From Paraburkholderia haematera (GTDB lineage: Bacteria; Pseudomonadota; Gammaproteobacteria; Burkholderiales; Burkholderiaceae): a stretch of DNA of 64,000 nucleotides. Positions 7,356 to 16,184 of the stretch are shown one piece after another. Below the pieces are notes generated by a model, which saw only the letters and a program-made list of their open reading frames with translations, did no database searches and was not told where the DNA came from. How positions within the stretch are numbered: position 1 is the first letter of the stretch; the number at the start of each line of letters is the position of its first letter. The position numbers were made by a program, and so were the translations under genes. The stretch spans positions 229,302 to 293,301 of the forward strand of contig NZ_CAJNBK010000007.1 in NCBI RefSeq assembly GCF_905220975.1, written 5' to 3'.

Positions 7356-9202
7356 GCGACGCACGCTTCTCAATCGGCATCGACCTGGGCACGACGCACT
7401 GCGCGCTGTCCTACGTGGACACCACGGCCAGCGACGGCGAAAAGACCGCCCAGGGCGTGCTGCCCGTCGCGCAGCTCACGGGCCCCGGCGCGATCGACAA
7501 TCTCGATCTGCTGCCCTCGTTCCTCTACCTGCCGCATCCGGACGAACTTGCCTCCGGCGACCTGTACCTGCCGTGGACCGGTCAACGCGAATTCGCGGTC
7601 GGCGAGTTCGCCCGCAGCCGCGGCGCGGCCACACCGATCCGGCTCGTGTCGAGCGCCAAGAGCTGGCTGTGCCATCCTGGCGTCGACCGTCGCGCGGCGA
7701 TTCTGCCGAACGACGCACCGCCTGAAGTCGCCCGCGTGTCGCCGCTCGAAAGCTCGGTGCGCTATCTGACGCATCTGCGCGAAGCTTGGGACCACGCGCA
7801 TCCGGACGCACCGTTCAGCCAGCAGGACATCACGGTGACGATCCCCGCATCGTTCGATCCGGCCGCGCGCGAATTGACCGCCGAAGCCGCCGAGGCCGCC
7901 GGTTACGGCCGCATGACGCTGCTCGAAGAACCGCAAGCCGCGCTGTATAGCTGGATTCAGAAGAGCGGCGGCCAGTGGCGCAAGCAGGTCAAGGTCGGCG
8001 ACATCATTCTCGTGGTCGACGTGGGCGGCGGGACCACCGACCTCTCGCTGATCGCCGTGATCGAACGCGAAGGCAATCTCGAACTGCATCGCATCGCGGT
8101 CGGCGAACACATTCTGCTCGGCGGCGACAACATGGACCTCGCCCTCGCTCATGGGGTCGCGCGCAAGCTTGCAGCGCTTGGCACCCAGGCCGACGCGTGG
8201 CAACTGCGCGCCCTCACCTACGCGTGCCGCTCGGCCAAGGAAACGCTGCTCACCGACCCGTCGACCGATACCGTGCCGCTCGTCGTGCCGAGCCGCGGGT
8301 CGAAGCTGATCGGCGGTTCGATCCGCACCGAGCTCACGCGTGCGGAGTTGACCCAGACGATCCTCGAAGGGTTCTTCCCGCAGGTGGAGAGCGCGGCGCG
8401 TCCGGTGAGCCGTGCGCGGGCCGGTCTGACGCAACTCGGCCTGCCGTATGCGCAGGACGCGGGCATCACGCGGCATCTGGCGGCCTTCCTTGGCCGTCAG
8501 GTGGGTGCGCTCGCCGAACTCGAAGGCCTGCGCGATATCGCCACCGCAGAAGGCGCAAGCTTCCTGCATCCCACCGCTGTGCTTTTCAACGGCGGCGTGT
8601 TCAAGTCGCCGCTGCTGGTGGAGCGGATCATGGGCACGCTCAATGGCTGGCTCACCGCCGAAGGCGCGCCGCAAGCACGCCTGCTCGAAGGCGCGGATCT
8701 CGATCTCGCCGTCGCGCGCGGCGCGGCCTATTACGGCTATGTCCGGCGCGGCCAGGGCGTGCGCATTCGTGGCGGCACGGCACGCGCCTACTACATCGCA
8801 ATCGAATCGGCGATGCCCGCCGTCCCCGGTCTCGAACCGCCCATACAGGCACTGTGCGTCGCTCCGTTCGGCATGGAGGAAGGCACGGACGCCGAACTGC
8901 CGGCGCAGGAATTCGGGCTGGTTGTCGGCGAGCCGGTGCATTTCCGCTTCTTCGGATCGTCGGTGCGCCGCCAGGATCAGGTCGGCACGCTGCTCGACTT
9001 CTGGGGTCCCGAGGAATTGCAGGAGCTGGAGGAAATCCAGGCGACGTTGCCGTCCGCTGGACGCACCGCCGGTGAAGTCGTGCCGGTGAAGCTGCATGCG
9101 CGTGTGACGGAAGCCGGCACGCTCGAACTCGAAGCCGTGCCGCGCGGCACCGACGAGCGCTGGAAGGTCGAGTTCGATGTGCGCGGCAGCGCCAATGCAT
9201 GA
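7352..9202 (+). CDS. Hsp70 family protein (DnaK-like ATPase, short form)
   Basis: A 616-residue Hsp70 homologue. The phosphate-1 loop IGIDLGTTHCALSY (residues ~8-21), the phosphate-2 motif VVDVGGGTTDLSLI and the adenosine-region LFNGGVFKS show an actin-like ATPase. After the ATPase there is only a short, divergent substrate-binding region (PVHFRFFGSS, then beta-rich sequence); no DnaK-like helical lid or EEVD-type tail is visible. It is not the housekeeping DnaK, which has about 640 residues and lies with grpE/dnaJ. It sits between DUF2760 and a larger Hsp70 and overlaps both by 4 bases, which implies coordinated synthesis, perhaps as a complex. Confidence 0.9.
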   Translation: MSDARFSIGIDLGTTHCALSYVDTTASDGEKTAQGVLPVAQLTGPGAIDNLDLLPSFLYLPHPDELASGDLYLPWTGQREFAVGEFARSRGAATPIRLVSSAKSWLCHPGVDRRAAILPNDAPPEVARVSPLESSVRYLTHLREAWDHAHPDAPFSQQDITVTIPASFDPAARELTAEAAEAAGYGRMTLLEEPQAALYSWIQKSGGQWRKQVKVGDIILVVDVGGGTTDLSLIAVIEREGNLELHRIAVGEHILLGGDNMDLALAHGVARKLAALGTQADAWQLRALTYACRSAKETLLTDPSTDTVPLVVPSRGSKLIGGSIRTELTRAELTQTILEGFFPQVESAARPVSRARAGLTQLGLPYAQDAGITRHLAAFLGRQVGALAELEGLRDIATAEGASFLHPTAVLFNGGVFKSPLLVERIMGTLNGWLTAEGAPQARLLEGADLDLAVARGAAYYGYVRRGQGVRIRGGTARAYYIAIESAMPAVPGLEPPIQALCVAPFGMEEGTDAELPAQEFGLVVGEPVHFRFFGSSVRRQDQVGTLLDFWGPEELQELEEIQATLPSAGRTAGEVVPVKLHARVTEAGTLELEAVPRGTDERWKVEFDVRGSANA

Positions 9203-12078
9203 CTGCGATGAAGCGCTACAGCGTCGGCATTGATCTCGGCACCAGTAACACGGTGCTGGCATACGCCGAGACGGGCTCGCAGGACATTCGTGTCTTCGGG
9301 ATCGATCAGCTGGTCAGTCCCGGCGAAGTTGCCGCGCGGCCGCTCCTGCCCTCGGTGCGATATCACGCGGCGCCGGGCGAGCTGAGCGCGGGCGATTTGC
9401 AGTTGCCCTGGCGCACCGCGGACAGTTCGGACGGTAGCGCGCCAGGCCAGACGGATCAGCCTGTCGTGATCGGCAGGCTCGCGCGTGCGCTCGGTGGCCA
9501 GGTGCCGGGGCGGCTGGTGGCGAGCGCGAAGAGCTGGCTGTCGCACGCGTCGGTGGACCGGGTCGCGCCGATCCTGCCGTGGGGCGCCGCGGACGATGTC
9601 CGCAAGGTCTCGCCCGTCGAAGCCAGCGCAAGCTACCTGGCGCACGTGCGGGCGGCCTGGAATCTGCACTTTCCGGACGCGCCGCTCGAAGCGCAGGACG
9701 TCGTGCTGACGGTGCCCGCTTCTTTCGACGAGGGTGCGCGAGCGCTGACCGTGGAAGCGGCACGCATGGCGGGCCTGCCCACGTTAAGGCTGCTGGAAGA
9801 GCCGCAGGCCGCGTTCTACGACTGGCTGTTCCATCATCGCGAGCGCCTTGCAACCGAACTGTCGGACACGCGGCTCGTGCTGATCTGCGACGTGGGCGGC
9901 GGCACCACCGACCTGACGCTGATCGAAGTCGGCATGCGCGACGGCGAGCCGGTGCTCACGCGGATCGGCGTGGGCAACCATCTGATGCTCGGCGGCGACA
10001 ACATGGATCTCGCGCTCGCGCATCGGGTCGAGGCGCGCTTGCCTCAAGCGGGCAACGAACGCACGCGTTTGTCGGCGGCGAGTCTGTCGCAACTGGTCGA
10101 GCGGTGCCGTGGCGCGAAAGAACAACTGCTCGGCCCGCACGCGCCGGAGTCCGCTTCGATCACGCTGCTCGGCGCGGGCTCGAAGCTGATCGGCGGCGCG
10201 CGTACGGCGCAGCTCACGCGTGAGGAAGTCGAGCAGATCATCGTCGACGGATTCTTTCCCGCTGTGGCATCGCACGAACGGCCCGGCAGGCCGCGCGGCG
10301 CGATCGTCGAGTTCGGCCTGCCCTATGCCACCGATGCGGCCGTCACGCGTCATATCGCAGCGTTTCTGAGTCGCTTTGCGGCGCAGTCGCGTAAGGCGCT
10401 CGGTTCTTCCGCGCATGCTTCCGATACGGGTGAAGGTCAGGACGAACCTCTGCCAGTCCCCGACACGCTGCTGCTGAACGGCGGCGTGTTTCGCGCTGAA
10501 GCGCTCACACAGCGCCTGTCCAGCACCCTGGGCACATGGCGGGGCAAGCCGCTCAACGTTCTGCACAACGACAATCCTGACGTCGCCGTGGCGCGCGGCG
10601 CCGTCGCTTATGCCCTCGCCCGCGCGGGCAAGGCGCCGAAAATCGGTGGCGGCTCGGCGCGCAGTTATTTCCTTGTGCTGGACGAAACCGGTGACGGCGA
10701 ACGCGACACCGCGGCGGCGCAGCGCGGCATCTGCCTGCTGCCGCGCGGCACCGAAGAAGGCCGCGAGATTCGCATCGAAGACCGTACGTTCGCGCTGCGC
10801 CTCGGGCACCCCGTGCGTTTTCACCTCGCCTCTTCAAGCGCGGACACGATCTATCAACCCGGCGAACTAACCGACCTTGCGCAAGGCGACTTCGTCCGGC
10901 TGCCTCCGATCGCGACGATCGTACAACCGCGCGGCACGAGTACGGCGCGCGGCGAAACCGCGGTACAGATCGTCACCTCCCTCACGGAAGTCGGCACGCT
11001 CGACGTGCACTGCATCGAACTCGACAATCCGGCCGAGCGCTGGCTGCTCGAATTCCAGTTGCGCCGCGCAGACGGCCAGGTGAGCGCCCAGGTGAACCTG
11101 TCAGCGGATCCGGCGCAAGCCCGGCACCCCGCACTCGACGAAGCGATCGACCACATCGACCGATGCTTCGGCTCACGCGCGCAAAACGTCGACCCCAAAG
11201 AAGTCAAACGCCTGCGCTCGCAACTCGAGCATCTGCTCGGGCCACGCGAAGCTTGGAACAGCGCGCTGCTGCGCGAACTGTTCGGTGCGCTGTGGGAGCG
11301 CGCACGCCGCCGGCGGCGTTCGGCGGATCACGAACGGTTGTGGCTGAATCTCGCCGGTTACTGTGTGCGGCCGGGCTTCGGCTATCCGCTCGACGAATGG
11401 CGCGTCGAGCAGCTCTGGTCGCTCTTCGACGACGGCATTCAATACGTCAACGAAAGCCAGGTCTGGTCGGAATGGTGGACGCTCTGGCGCCGCGCGGCGG
11501 GCGGCCTCGACGAAAGCGCGCAACTGCGCGTGCTCGACGCGATGGCCTATCTGCAAACCGCCGCGCAATCGCGCCATAAGCTGCCGTTCGATGTGTCGAA
11601 GACCGGCTTCACCGACATGGTCCGGCTGAGCGCCTCGCTCGAACGCATTCCGGTCGAACGCAAGATCGAGCTCGGCGAGTCGGTGCTTACGCGCCTGAAG
11701 AAACCCGCGGAAAACCATCAGAGCTGGTGGGCAGTCGGGCGCATCGGTGCGCGGCGGCCGTTCTATGGCAGCGCGCATAGCGTCGTGCCGCCGGACATCG
11801 CGGCACTTTGGCTGAACACGATCCTCGCGCTCGACTGGAAAAAGGTTGACCCTGCGGCGTTCGCCGCCGTGCAGATCGCTCGCATGACCGGCGACCGCTC
11901 GCGCGACCTGCCCGAAGCACTGCGCCAGACGGTGGTGCGCAGGCTCGACGCGGCCAATGCGCCGCGCGCGTGGATCACCATGGTCAGCGAGACCGTGGAA
12001 CTCGACGATGCCGACGAAGGCCGCGTGTTCGGCGAATCGCTGCCCGCCGGGCTCAAGCTGATCGGGGCGGCACCATGA
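9199..12078 (+). CDS. Hsp70 family protein with large C-terminal DUF3731-type extension
   Basis: A 959-residue Hsp70 relative. ATPase motifs: GIDLGTSNTVLAYA near the N-terminus, ICDVGGGTTDLTLI, and LLNGGVFRAEAL. It is paralogous to the preceding gene over the first ~600 residues. From about residue 640 it continues with a helical, Arg/Trp-rich extension (e.g. WERARRRRRSADHERLWLNLAGY, split here as WERARRRRR and DHERLWLNL) that fits the DUF3731 domain found only on this Hsp70 subtype. The start ATG overlaps the upstream stop (ATGA); a second in-frame ATG three codons on is also possible. Role unknown. Confidence 0.9.
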   Translation: MTAMKRYSVGIDLGTSNTVLAYAETGSQDIRVFGIDQLVSPGEVAARPLLPSVRYHAAPGELSAGDLQLPWRTADSSDGSAPGQTDQPVVIGRLARALGGQVPGRLVASAKSWLSHASVDRVAPILPWGAADDVRKVSPVEASASYLAHVRAAWNLHFPDAPLEAQDVVLTVPASFDEGARALTVEAARMAGLPTLRLLEEPQAAFYDWLFHHRERLATELSDTRLVLICDVGGGTTDLTLIEVGMRDGEPVLTRIGVGNHLMLGGDNMDLALAHRVEARLPQAGNERTRLSAASLSQLVERCRGAKEQLLGPHAPESASITLLGAGSKLIGGARTAQLTREEVEQIIVDGFFPAVASHERPGRPRGAIVEFGLPYATDAAVTRHIAAFLSRFAAQSRKALGSSAHASDTGEGQDEPLPVPDTLLLNGGVFRAEALTQRLSSTLGTWRGKPLNVLHNDNPDVAVARGAVAYALARAGKAPKIGGGSARSYFLVLDETGDGERDTAAAQRGICLLPRGTEEGREIRIEDRTFALRLGHPVRFHLASSSADTIYQPGELTDLAQGDFVRLPPIATIVQPRGTSTARGETAVQIVTSLTEVGTLDVHCIELDNPAERWLLEFQLRRADGQVSAQVNLSADPAQARHPALDEAIDHIDRCFGSRAQNVDPKEVKRLRSQLEHLLGPREAWNSALLRELFGALWERARRRRRSADHERLWLNLAGYCVRPGFGYPLDEWRVEQLWSLFDDGIQYVNESQVWSEWWTLWRRAAGGLDESAQLRVLDAMAYLQTAAQSRHKLPFDVSKTGFTDMVRLSASLERIPVERKIELGESVLTRLKKPAENHQSWWAVGRIGARRPFYGSAHSVVPPDIAALWLNTILALDWKKVDPAAFAAVQIARMTGDRSRDLPEALRQTVVRRLDAANAPRAWITMVSETVELDDADEGRVFGESLPAGLKLIGAAP

Positions 12079-12130
12079 GCAACCCGTACCGGCGCAACCC
12101 TGATTCCCCGCCCCCTGGCTGAACGCTCTG

Positions 12131-13342
12131 ATGACTTCGACAACCCTTCACGCCGTGACAAACGATCTGCTCATTACCGACGTCCGTCAGCCGGACGGCG
12201 CACGCGTCGACGTATCGATCGCCGACGGCCACATCGTGGCAATCGGCCCCGGCCTGCCGCGTGCGCCCGGCATCGCCCATGAGGACGGCGCGGGTGCGCT
12301 GCTGCTGCCTGGATTCGTCGAAGGCCATACGCACCTCGACAAGACCACCTGGGGCATGGACTGGTATCGCAATGAGGTCGGCCCGAAACTGACCGACCGC
12401 ATCGAAAACGAGCGGCGCTGGCGCGCGCAAAGCGGCCATGACGCGGGTGCACAGTCGCTCGCGCTGGCTCGCGCATTCATGCAGGCGGGCACGACACGTC
12501 TGCGGACCCACGTCGATATCGATACCGACGCGGGACTGCGCCATCTGGAAGGCGTACTCGCCACGCGCGAGCGGTTGCGCGATGTGCTCGACATGCAGAT
12601 CGTCGCGTTCCCGCAGTCGGGCGTACTCGGCCGTCCCGGCACGGACATGCTGCTCGATCGCGCCTTGAGCGAAGGCGCCGATGTGCTCGGCGCGCTCGAT
12701 CCCGCGTTGATCGACGGCGATCCGGTTGCGTCGCTGAACCTGACCTTCGACATCGCAAACCGCCATCACAAACCGATCGATATTCATCTTCATGAACCCG
12801 GCGAAATCGGCGCGTTCACGCTGGGTCTTCTGCTCGACCGGGTCGCCGCACTCGGCATGCAAGGGCAAGTGGTCGTCAGCCATGCGTTCTGTCTGGGCGC
12901 ATTGCCCGAGCGCGAACGCGATGCCTTGCTCACGCGGCTCGCCGACCTTCGCGTGGCCCTCCTGACGACGGCACCGCCTTCGACACCGGTGCCGCCGCTC
13001 AAGGCCTGCATCGAACGCGGCGTGACGCTGTTCGGCGGCAACGACGGCGTGCGCGACGCGTGGACACCGTATGGCTCGCCGGACATGCTCGAGCGCGCGA
13101 TGCTGATCGGCATGCGCTACGGCCTGCGCCGCGACGACGATCTCGCGATTGCGTTCGATTGCGTCAGCACCACCACCGCCCAAGGCTGCGGATTCGCCGA
13201 CTACGGCTTGCACGCCGGTGCGCGTGCCGATCTCGTCCTGCTGGACGCGGATACGATCGCCCACGCAATCGTCGCGCGGCCGCAGCGCAAGCTGGTGGTG
13301 GCCAATGGCCGGATTGTCGCGCGCAATGGCGCAGGTCGTTAA
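12131..13342 (+). CDS. amidohydrolase family protein, cytosine deaminase-like
   Basis: A 403-residue metal-dependent hydrolase of the cytosine deaminase/amidohydrolase clade. Metal-ligand motifs in order: EGHTHLDKTTW (HxH), LRTHVDID, DIHLHEPGE, VVSHAFCLG and the late Asp in GGNDGVRDAWTPYG. The C-terminus returns to the small beta domain (ARADLVLLDAD). The substrate could be cytosine, a related pyrimidine or a pterin; the sequence does not decide. The gene lies 52 bases after the Hsp70 operon on the same strand and has no codB-like permease beside it. Confidence 0.85.
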   Translation: MTSTTLHAVTNDLLITDVRQPDGARVDVSIADGHIVAIGPGLPRAPGIAHEDGAGALLLPGFVEGHTHLDKTTWGMDWYRNEVGPKLTDRIENERRWRAQSGHDAGAQSLALARAFMQAGTTRLRTHVDIDTDAGLRHLEGVLATRERLRDVLDMQIVAFPQSGVLGRPGTDMLLDRALSEGADVLGALDPALIDGDPVASLNLTFDIANRHHKPIDIHLHEPGEIGAFTLGLLLDRVAALGMQGQVVVSHAFCLGALPERERDALLTRLADLRVALLTTAPPSTPVPPLKACIERGVTLFGGNDGVRDAWTPYGSPDMLERAMLIGMRYGLRRDDDLAIAFDCVSTTTAQGCGFADYGLHAGARADLVLLDADTIAHAIVARPQRKLVVANGRIVARNGAGR

Positions 13343-13361
13343 GATCCTCAACGAATAGGCC

Positions 13362-13466
13362 GTGCTCAACGGCGACGTTGCCGTCTCGCTGGTTTATCCA
13401 GGCCGTGAGTTCGTGCCGCGCAAGATCCGCGAATTCATCGATCTCGCTGTCGGTTATTTCAAGTGA
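13362..13466 (+). pseudogene. C-terminal remnant of a LysR-type regulator
   Basis: An in-frame segment of 34 residues containing VSLVYPGREFVPRKIR and ending EFIDLAVGYFK, followed by a stop. This is the characteristic C-terminus of LysR regulators (YPGREFxPxxVRxFIDF). A stop codon (13356-13358) lies just upstream in the same frame and no N-terminal part is found nearby, so this is a decayed gene end. Confidence 0.6.
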
Positions 13467-13802
13467 TGAAAAGCGGATGACCGGGCGCGGTGGCTTCGCT
13501 TGCCGTCAAGGGCATCGTGCCTCACAGCACCGGCGCCAGCGCCGTGATGAACCCCCTGATCCTACCCATGCCACATACTCCGCTTCGCCTCTGGAAGCGA
13601 ATTTAGCCACGACACGCGCGATTCGAAGCGCACGCTGCGGTATGGCGGAAATCACGGCACCCGGGTCGTAAAACGTGTTAGCGGGTCATACCTCGGCGAC
13701 GGCCACAACGCCCTGCCCCTTTCATGCAAGCGGCACGGGTTATTCGAACCAGCCGATATAACCCGGCCCGGAATGCGCCGCGTGCCGCGCAGGGCACGCT
13801 CT
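13467..13802. other. gene-free interval with a short inverted repeat
   Basis: About 335 bases without a supported gene. It holds an 8-base perfect inverted repeat, CGGGTTAT (13736-13743) and ATAACCCG (13758-13765), with a 14-base spacer and no T-run, so it is not a clear terminator. Confidence 0.4.
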
Positions 13803-15071
13803 TCACGCGGCTTCTGCCAGCGCCTTGCGCTCTTCTATCGCCACCGCCGGCGGCGCGGCGTGGTCGACGCCCATCGCCTGCAACGACTGCGCGCAGGCCT
13901 CCACCACGCGGCGCATCACGCGCTCATCCACCTGGCCGATGCAGCCGATGCGGAAGCTGTCCACCACCGTCAGCTTGCCCGGATAGATGATGAAGCCCTG
14001 CGCCTTCATCAATTCATAGAAGCGTTCGAACTTGAACGACGGATGTGCCGGCGCGAAAAACGTGACGATGATCGGCGAGCGCCAACGCGCGCTGAGCAAC
14101 GGCTCGAAGCCGAGTTCATGCATGCCCGCGACCAGCACGTCGCGATTGTTCGCATACCGTGCGAGACGCCCGGTCTGACCGCCTTCGAGCTTGTGCAGAC
14201 GCAATGCCTCGATAAATGCGGCCACCGTGTGCGTCGGCGGCGTGAAGCGCCATTGACCGGTGCGATTCATCACGTCCCACTGATCGTAGACGTCGAGCGA
14301 GAGCGAATGGCTGCGGCCCTTGGCCTCCTGCAACGCGCGCTTGCGGGCAATCACGAAACCGAAGCCCGGCACACCCTCGATGCATTTGTTCGCCGACGAC
14401 ACGAAGGCCTCGCACGAAATCTGATTCACGTCGAGCGGCACCGCGCCGAATGCGCTCATCGAGTCGATCAGCAGCTTGCGGCCTTTTTTCGCGGTGGCGG
14501 CGGCGATTTCTTCGATCGGGTTGAGAATCCCGGAGCTGGTTTCGCAGTGCACGGCGACCACGTGCGTGATGCGCGGATCGGCGTCCAGCATGCTTTCGAC
14601 TTCGGCGCCGCGCGGGGGCAGATAGTCGCCCTTATCGAGCACCGTGCAGGCACGGCCGAGATAGCCGAGCGTGGTCGCAATGCGCTTGCCGTAGGCGCCG
14701 TTGGCCAGCACCAGGGCATGGCCGTCGCGCGGAATCAGGCTGCCGAGCATCGCTTCGACGCAATAGCTGCCGCTGCCCTGAAGCGGCACGCAGTCGTACT
14801 CGCCCGCGGTGTCGCCGGCAATGTCCAGCAGGCTGCTGCGCAGTTGAGTGGTCATCGCGCGGAAGTCGCCGTCCCACGAGCCCCAGTCGCGCAGCATCGC
14901 TTCTTTGGTCGAGAATGCCGTAGTCAGCGGCCCCGGGGTCAACAGATACGGCTCGCCTTTCGCCGGCGCGGCACACGTCACGGTTGAAGGTAGGGCGGAC
15001 ACTGCCGGGGAGCTGTCGATCGCGCTGTCCATGTTCGGAATCTCCGATATCGCTGTTTCGATGCTTGACAC
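13803..15071 (-). CDS. phnW: 2-aminoethylphosphonate--pyruvate transaminase
   Basis: PLP-dependent class V-type aminotransferase that converts 2-aminoethylphosphonate and pyruvate to phosphonoacetaldehyde and alanine. The family signature YLLTPGPLTTAF is followed by RDWGSWDGDF and QGSGSYCVEA. The PLP lysine lies in SSANKCIEGVPGFG. At 422 residues it is about 50 longer than typical PhnW because of an N-terminal Ser/Ala-rich leader of ~40 residues; translation could instead begin at the Met 14 codons in. No phnX hydrolase or phnA/phnY gene is seen beside it. Divergent from a LysR gene likely to be its regulator. Confidence 0.92.
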   Translation of the reverse strand: MSSIETAISEIPNMDSAIDSSPAVSALPSTVTCAAPAKGEPYLLTPGPLTTAFSTKEAMLRDWGSWDGDFRAMTTQLRSSLLDIAGDTAGEYDCVPLQGSGSYCVEAMLGSLIPRDGHALVLANGAYGKRIATTLGYLGRACTVLDKGDYLPPRGAEVESMLDADPRITHVVAVHCETSSGILNPIEEIAAATAKKGRKLLIDSMSAFGAVPLDVNQISCEAFVSSANKCIEGVPGFGFVIARKRALQEAKGRSHSLSLDVYDQWDVMNRTGQWRFTPPTHTVAAFIEALRLHKLEGGQTGRLARYANNRDVLVAGMHELGFEPLLSARWRSPIIVTFFAPAHPSFKFERFYELMKAQGFIIYPGKLTVVDSFRIGCIGQVDERVMRRVVEACAQSLQAMGVDHAAPPAVAIEERKALAEAA

Positions 15072-15103
15072 AGTACAGAAAGGTCGATCATCGGTAAAAT
15101 CGA

Positions 15104-15109
15104 TATAAT
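15104..15109 (+). promoter_or_regulatory. candidate -10 box and LysR-type region for the phnW regulator
   Basis: TATAAT lies 42 bases before the LysR start at 15152, within an AT-rich stretch containing two close ATCGAT palindromes (15099-15114). No good -35 is seen 17 bases upstream, as is common for activator-dependent or autoregulated LysR promoters. The region of 80 bases serves both divergent genes. Confidence 0.35.
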
Positions 15110-15151
15110 CGATGCAGGCATCGTAAAAACTTATCTCTCGACGAGGCGGAC

Positions 15152-16033
15152 GTGCAATACGCGCAATTGCGGGCGTTTCATGCGGTCGCGGAACATGGCG
15201 GGTTTTCCAAAGCAGCGCAGGCGCTGTCGCTCACGCAGCCGGCGGTGTCGGATCACGTGAAGCGGCTCGAGCAGGACTACGGCGTCAAATTGTTCGAGCG
15301 TGGCCCGCGCGGCGTCGAAACCACGGAACTCGGCCTGCGTCTCTTCAGCGTGACGCGGCAGATGCTCGGTTGCGAGCGCGACGCACGGCAACTGCTCGAA
15401 TCGGCGGGCGGGCTCGAGTCCGGCTCGCTCTCGCTGGTCGCGGACGCGCCCGATCTGGCGGTCGCGTTGATCGGCGCGTTTCGCAAGCTGCATCCGGGAA
15501 TCGTCGTGACGCTCTCGATCGCCAATGCCGCGGACTGCATGCAGCGCGTGCTGTCGAGCGCGGTCGATGCCGCCATTACCGCCGCCCCGCAGGTGCACAG
15601 CCGGCTCGAGTCGCGCGTGCTGCGGCGCGATCCGCTGGTGGCGATGGTGCCGGCAAGCTATCCGGTGGCGAAGAAACGCAAGCTGAGCTACGCGGAACTC
15701 GTGCAGCAGCCCATGATCTTTCGCGAGCCGCAATCGGTCACACAGCAGTTGCTGGAGATCGAATTGGTGCGCGAATCGTTGCAGGTCGAACCGGTGATGT
15801 ATGTGGACGGGCGTGAAGCGCTGGAGGAAGCGGTCGCGCAAGGCATGGGGGTGGGCGTGATCGCACGCGCGGAATTCAACGAGTCCCGGCGGATCAGAAT
15901 GATTCCGCTCCAGGATTGCCAGGTTCAGATGATCGAATCGCTCACGCGGCTCGCCGGCCGGCCGGGGTCGAATCTGCTGGATGCGTTGTTTGCGGTGGAG
16001 TTGGCGGGCGCCGCTGCGGTAACGGCTCAATAA
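15152..16033 (+). CDS. LysR family regulator, probably of phosphonate (AEP) use
   Basis: A 293-residue LysR regulator. It starts MQYAQLRAFHAVAEHGGFSK and has the helix-turn-helix LSLTQPAVSDHVKRLEQDYG, then the effector domain. Divergent from phnW by 80 bases, the usual arrangement for a regulator responding to 2-aminoethylphosphonate or its product. A strong intrinsic terminator follows within 10 bases of the stop, so it is a single-gene unit. Confidence 0.88.
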   Translation: MQYAQLRAFHAVAEHGGFSKAAQALSLTQPAVSDHVKRLEQDYGVKLFERGPRGVETTELGLRLFSVTRQMLGCERDARQLLESAGGLESGSLSLVADAPDLAVALIGAFRKLHPGIVVTLSIANAADCMQRVLSSAVDAAITAAPQVHSRLESRVLRRDPLVAMVPASYPVAKKRKLSYAELVQQPMIFREPQSVTQQLLEIELVRESLQVEPVMYVDGREALEEAVAQGMGVGVIARAEFNESRRIRMIPLQDCQVQMIESLTRLAGRPGSNLLDALFAVELAGAAAVTAQ

Positions 16034-16040
16034 AACCGTA

Positions 16041-16073
16041 AGCCGCCGGGCAAGCGCTGCCCGGCGGCTTTTT
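16041..16073 (+). terminator. Rho-independent terminator
   Basis: A perfect 11-bp stem (GCCGCCGGGCA and its complement) with loop AGCGC, followed by TTTTT. It lies just after the LysR stop. Confidence 0.92.
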
Positions 16074-16184
16074 ATACGGTCCTGAATAGACGGTCCTGAA
16101 GCGGAAAGCGTGGGGTGACGCGAGGCCAGGCGAGGCGGCACATAGCCTCGCGACCACACGGCCCCACACTACGCGCCGATCCTG

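Noticed and set aside
7370..9262. Long minus-strand open frame (630 codons) opposite the first Hsp70 gene
   Set aside because: It is antisense to a clear Hsp70 with all ATPase motifs; the composition is Arg/Ala/Glu-rich with no family motif, as expected from GC-rich third positions.
12053..13369. Minus-strand open frame (438 codons) over the amidohydrolase
   Set aside because: Antisense of the metal-binding motifs; no independent ribosome site or homology.
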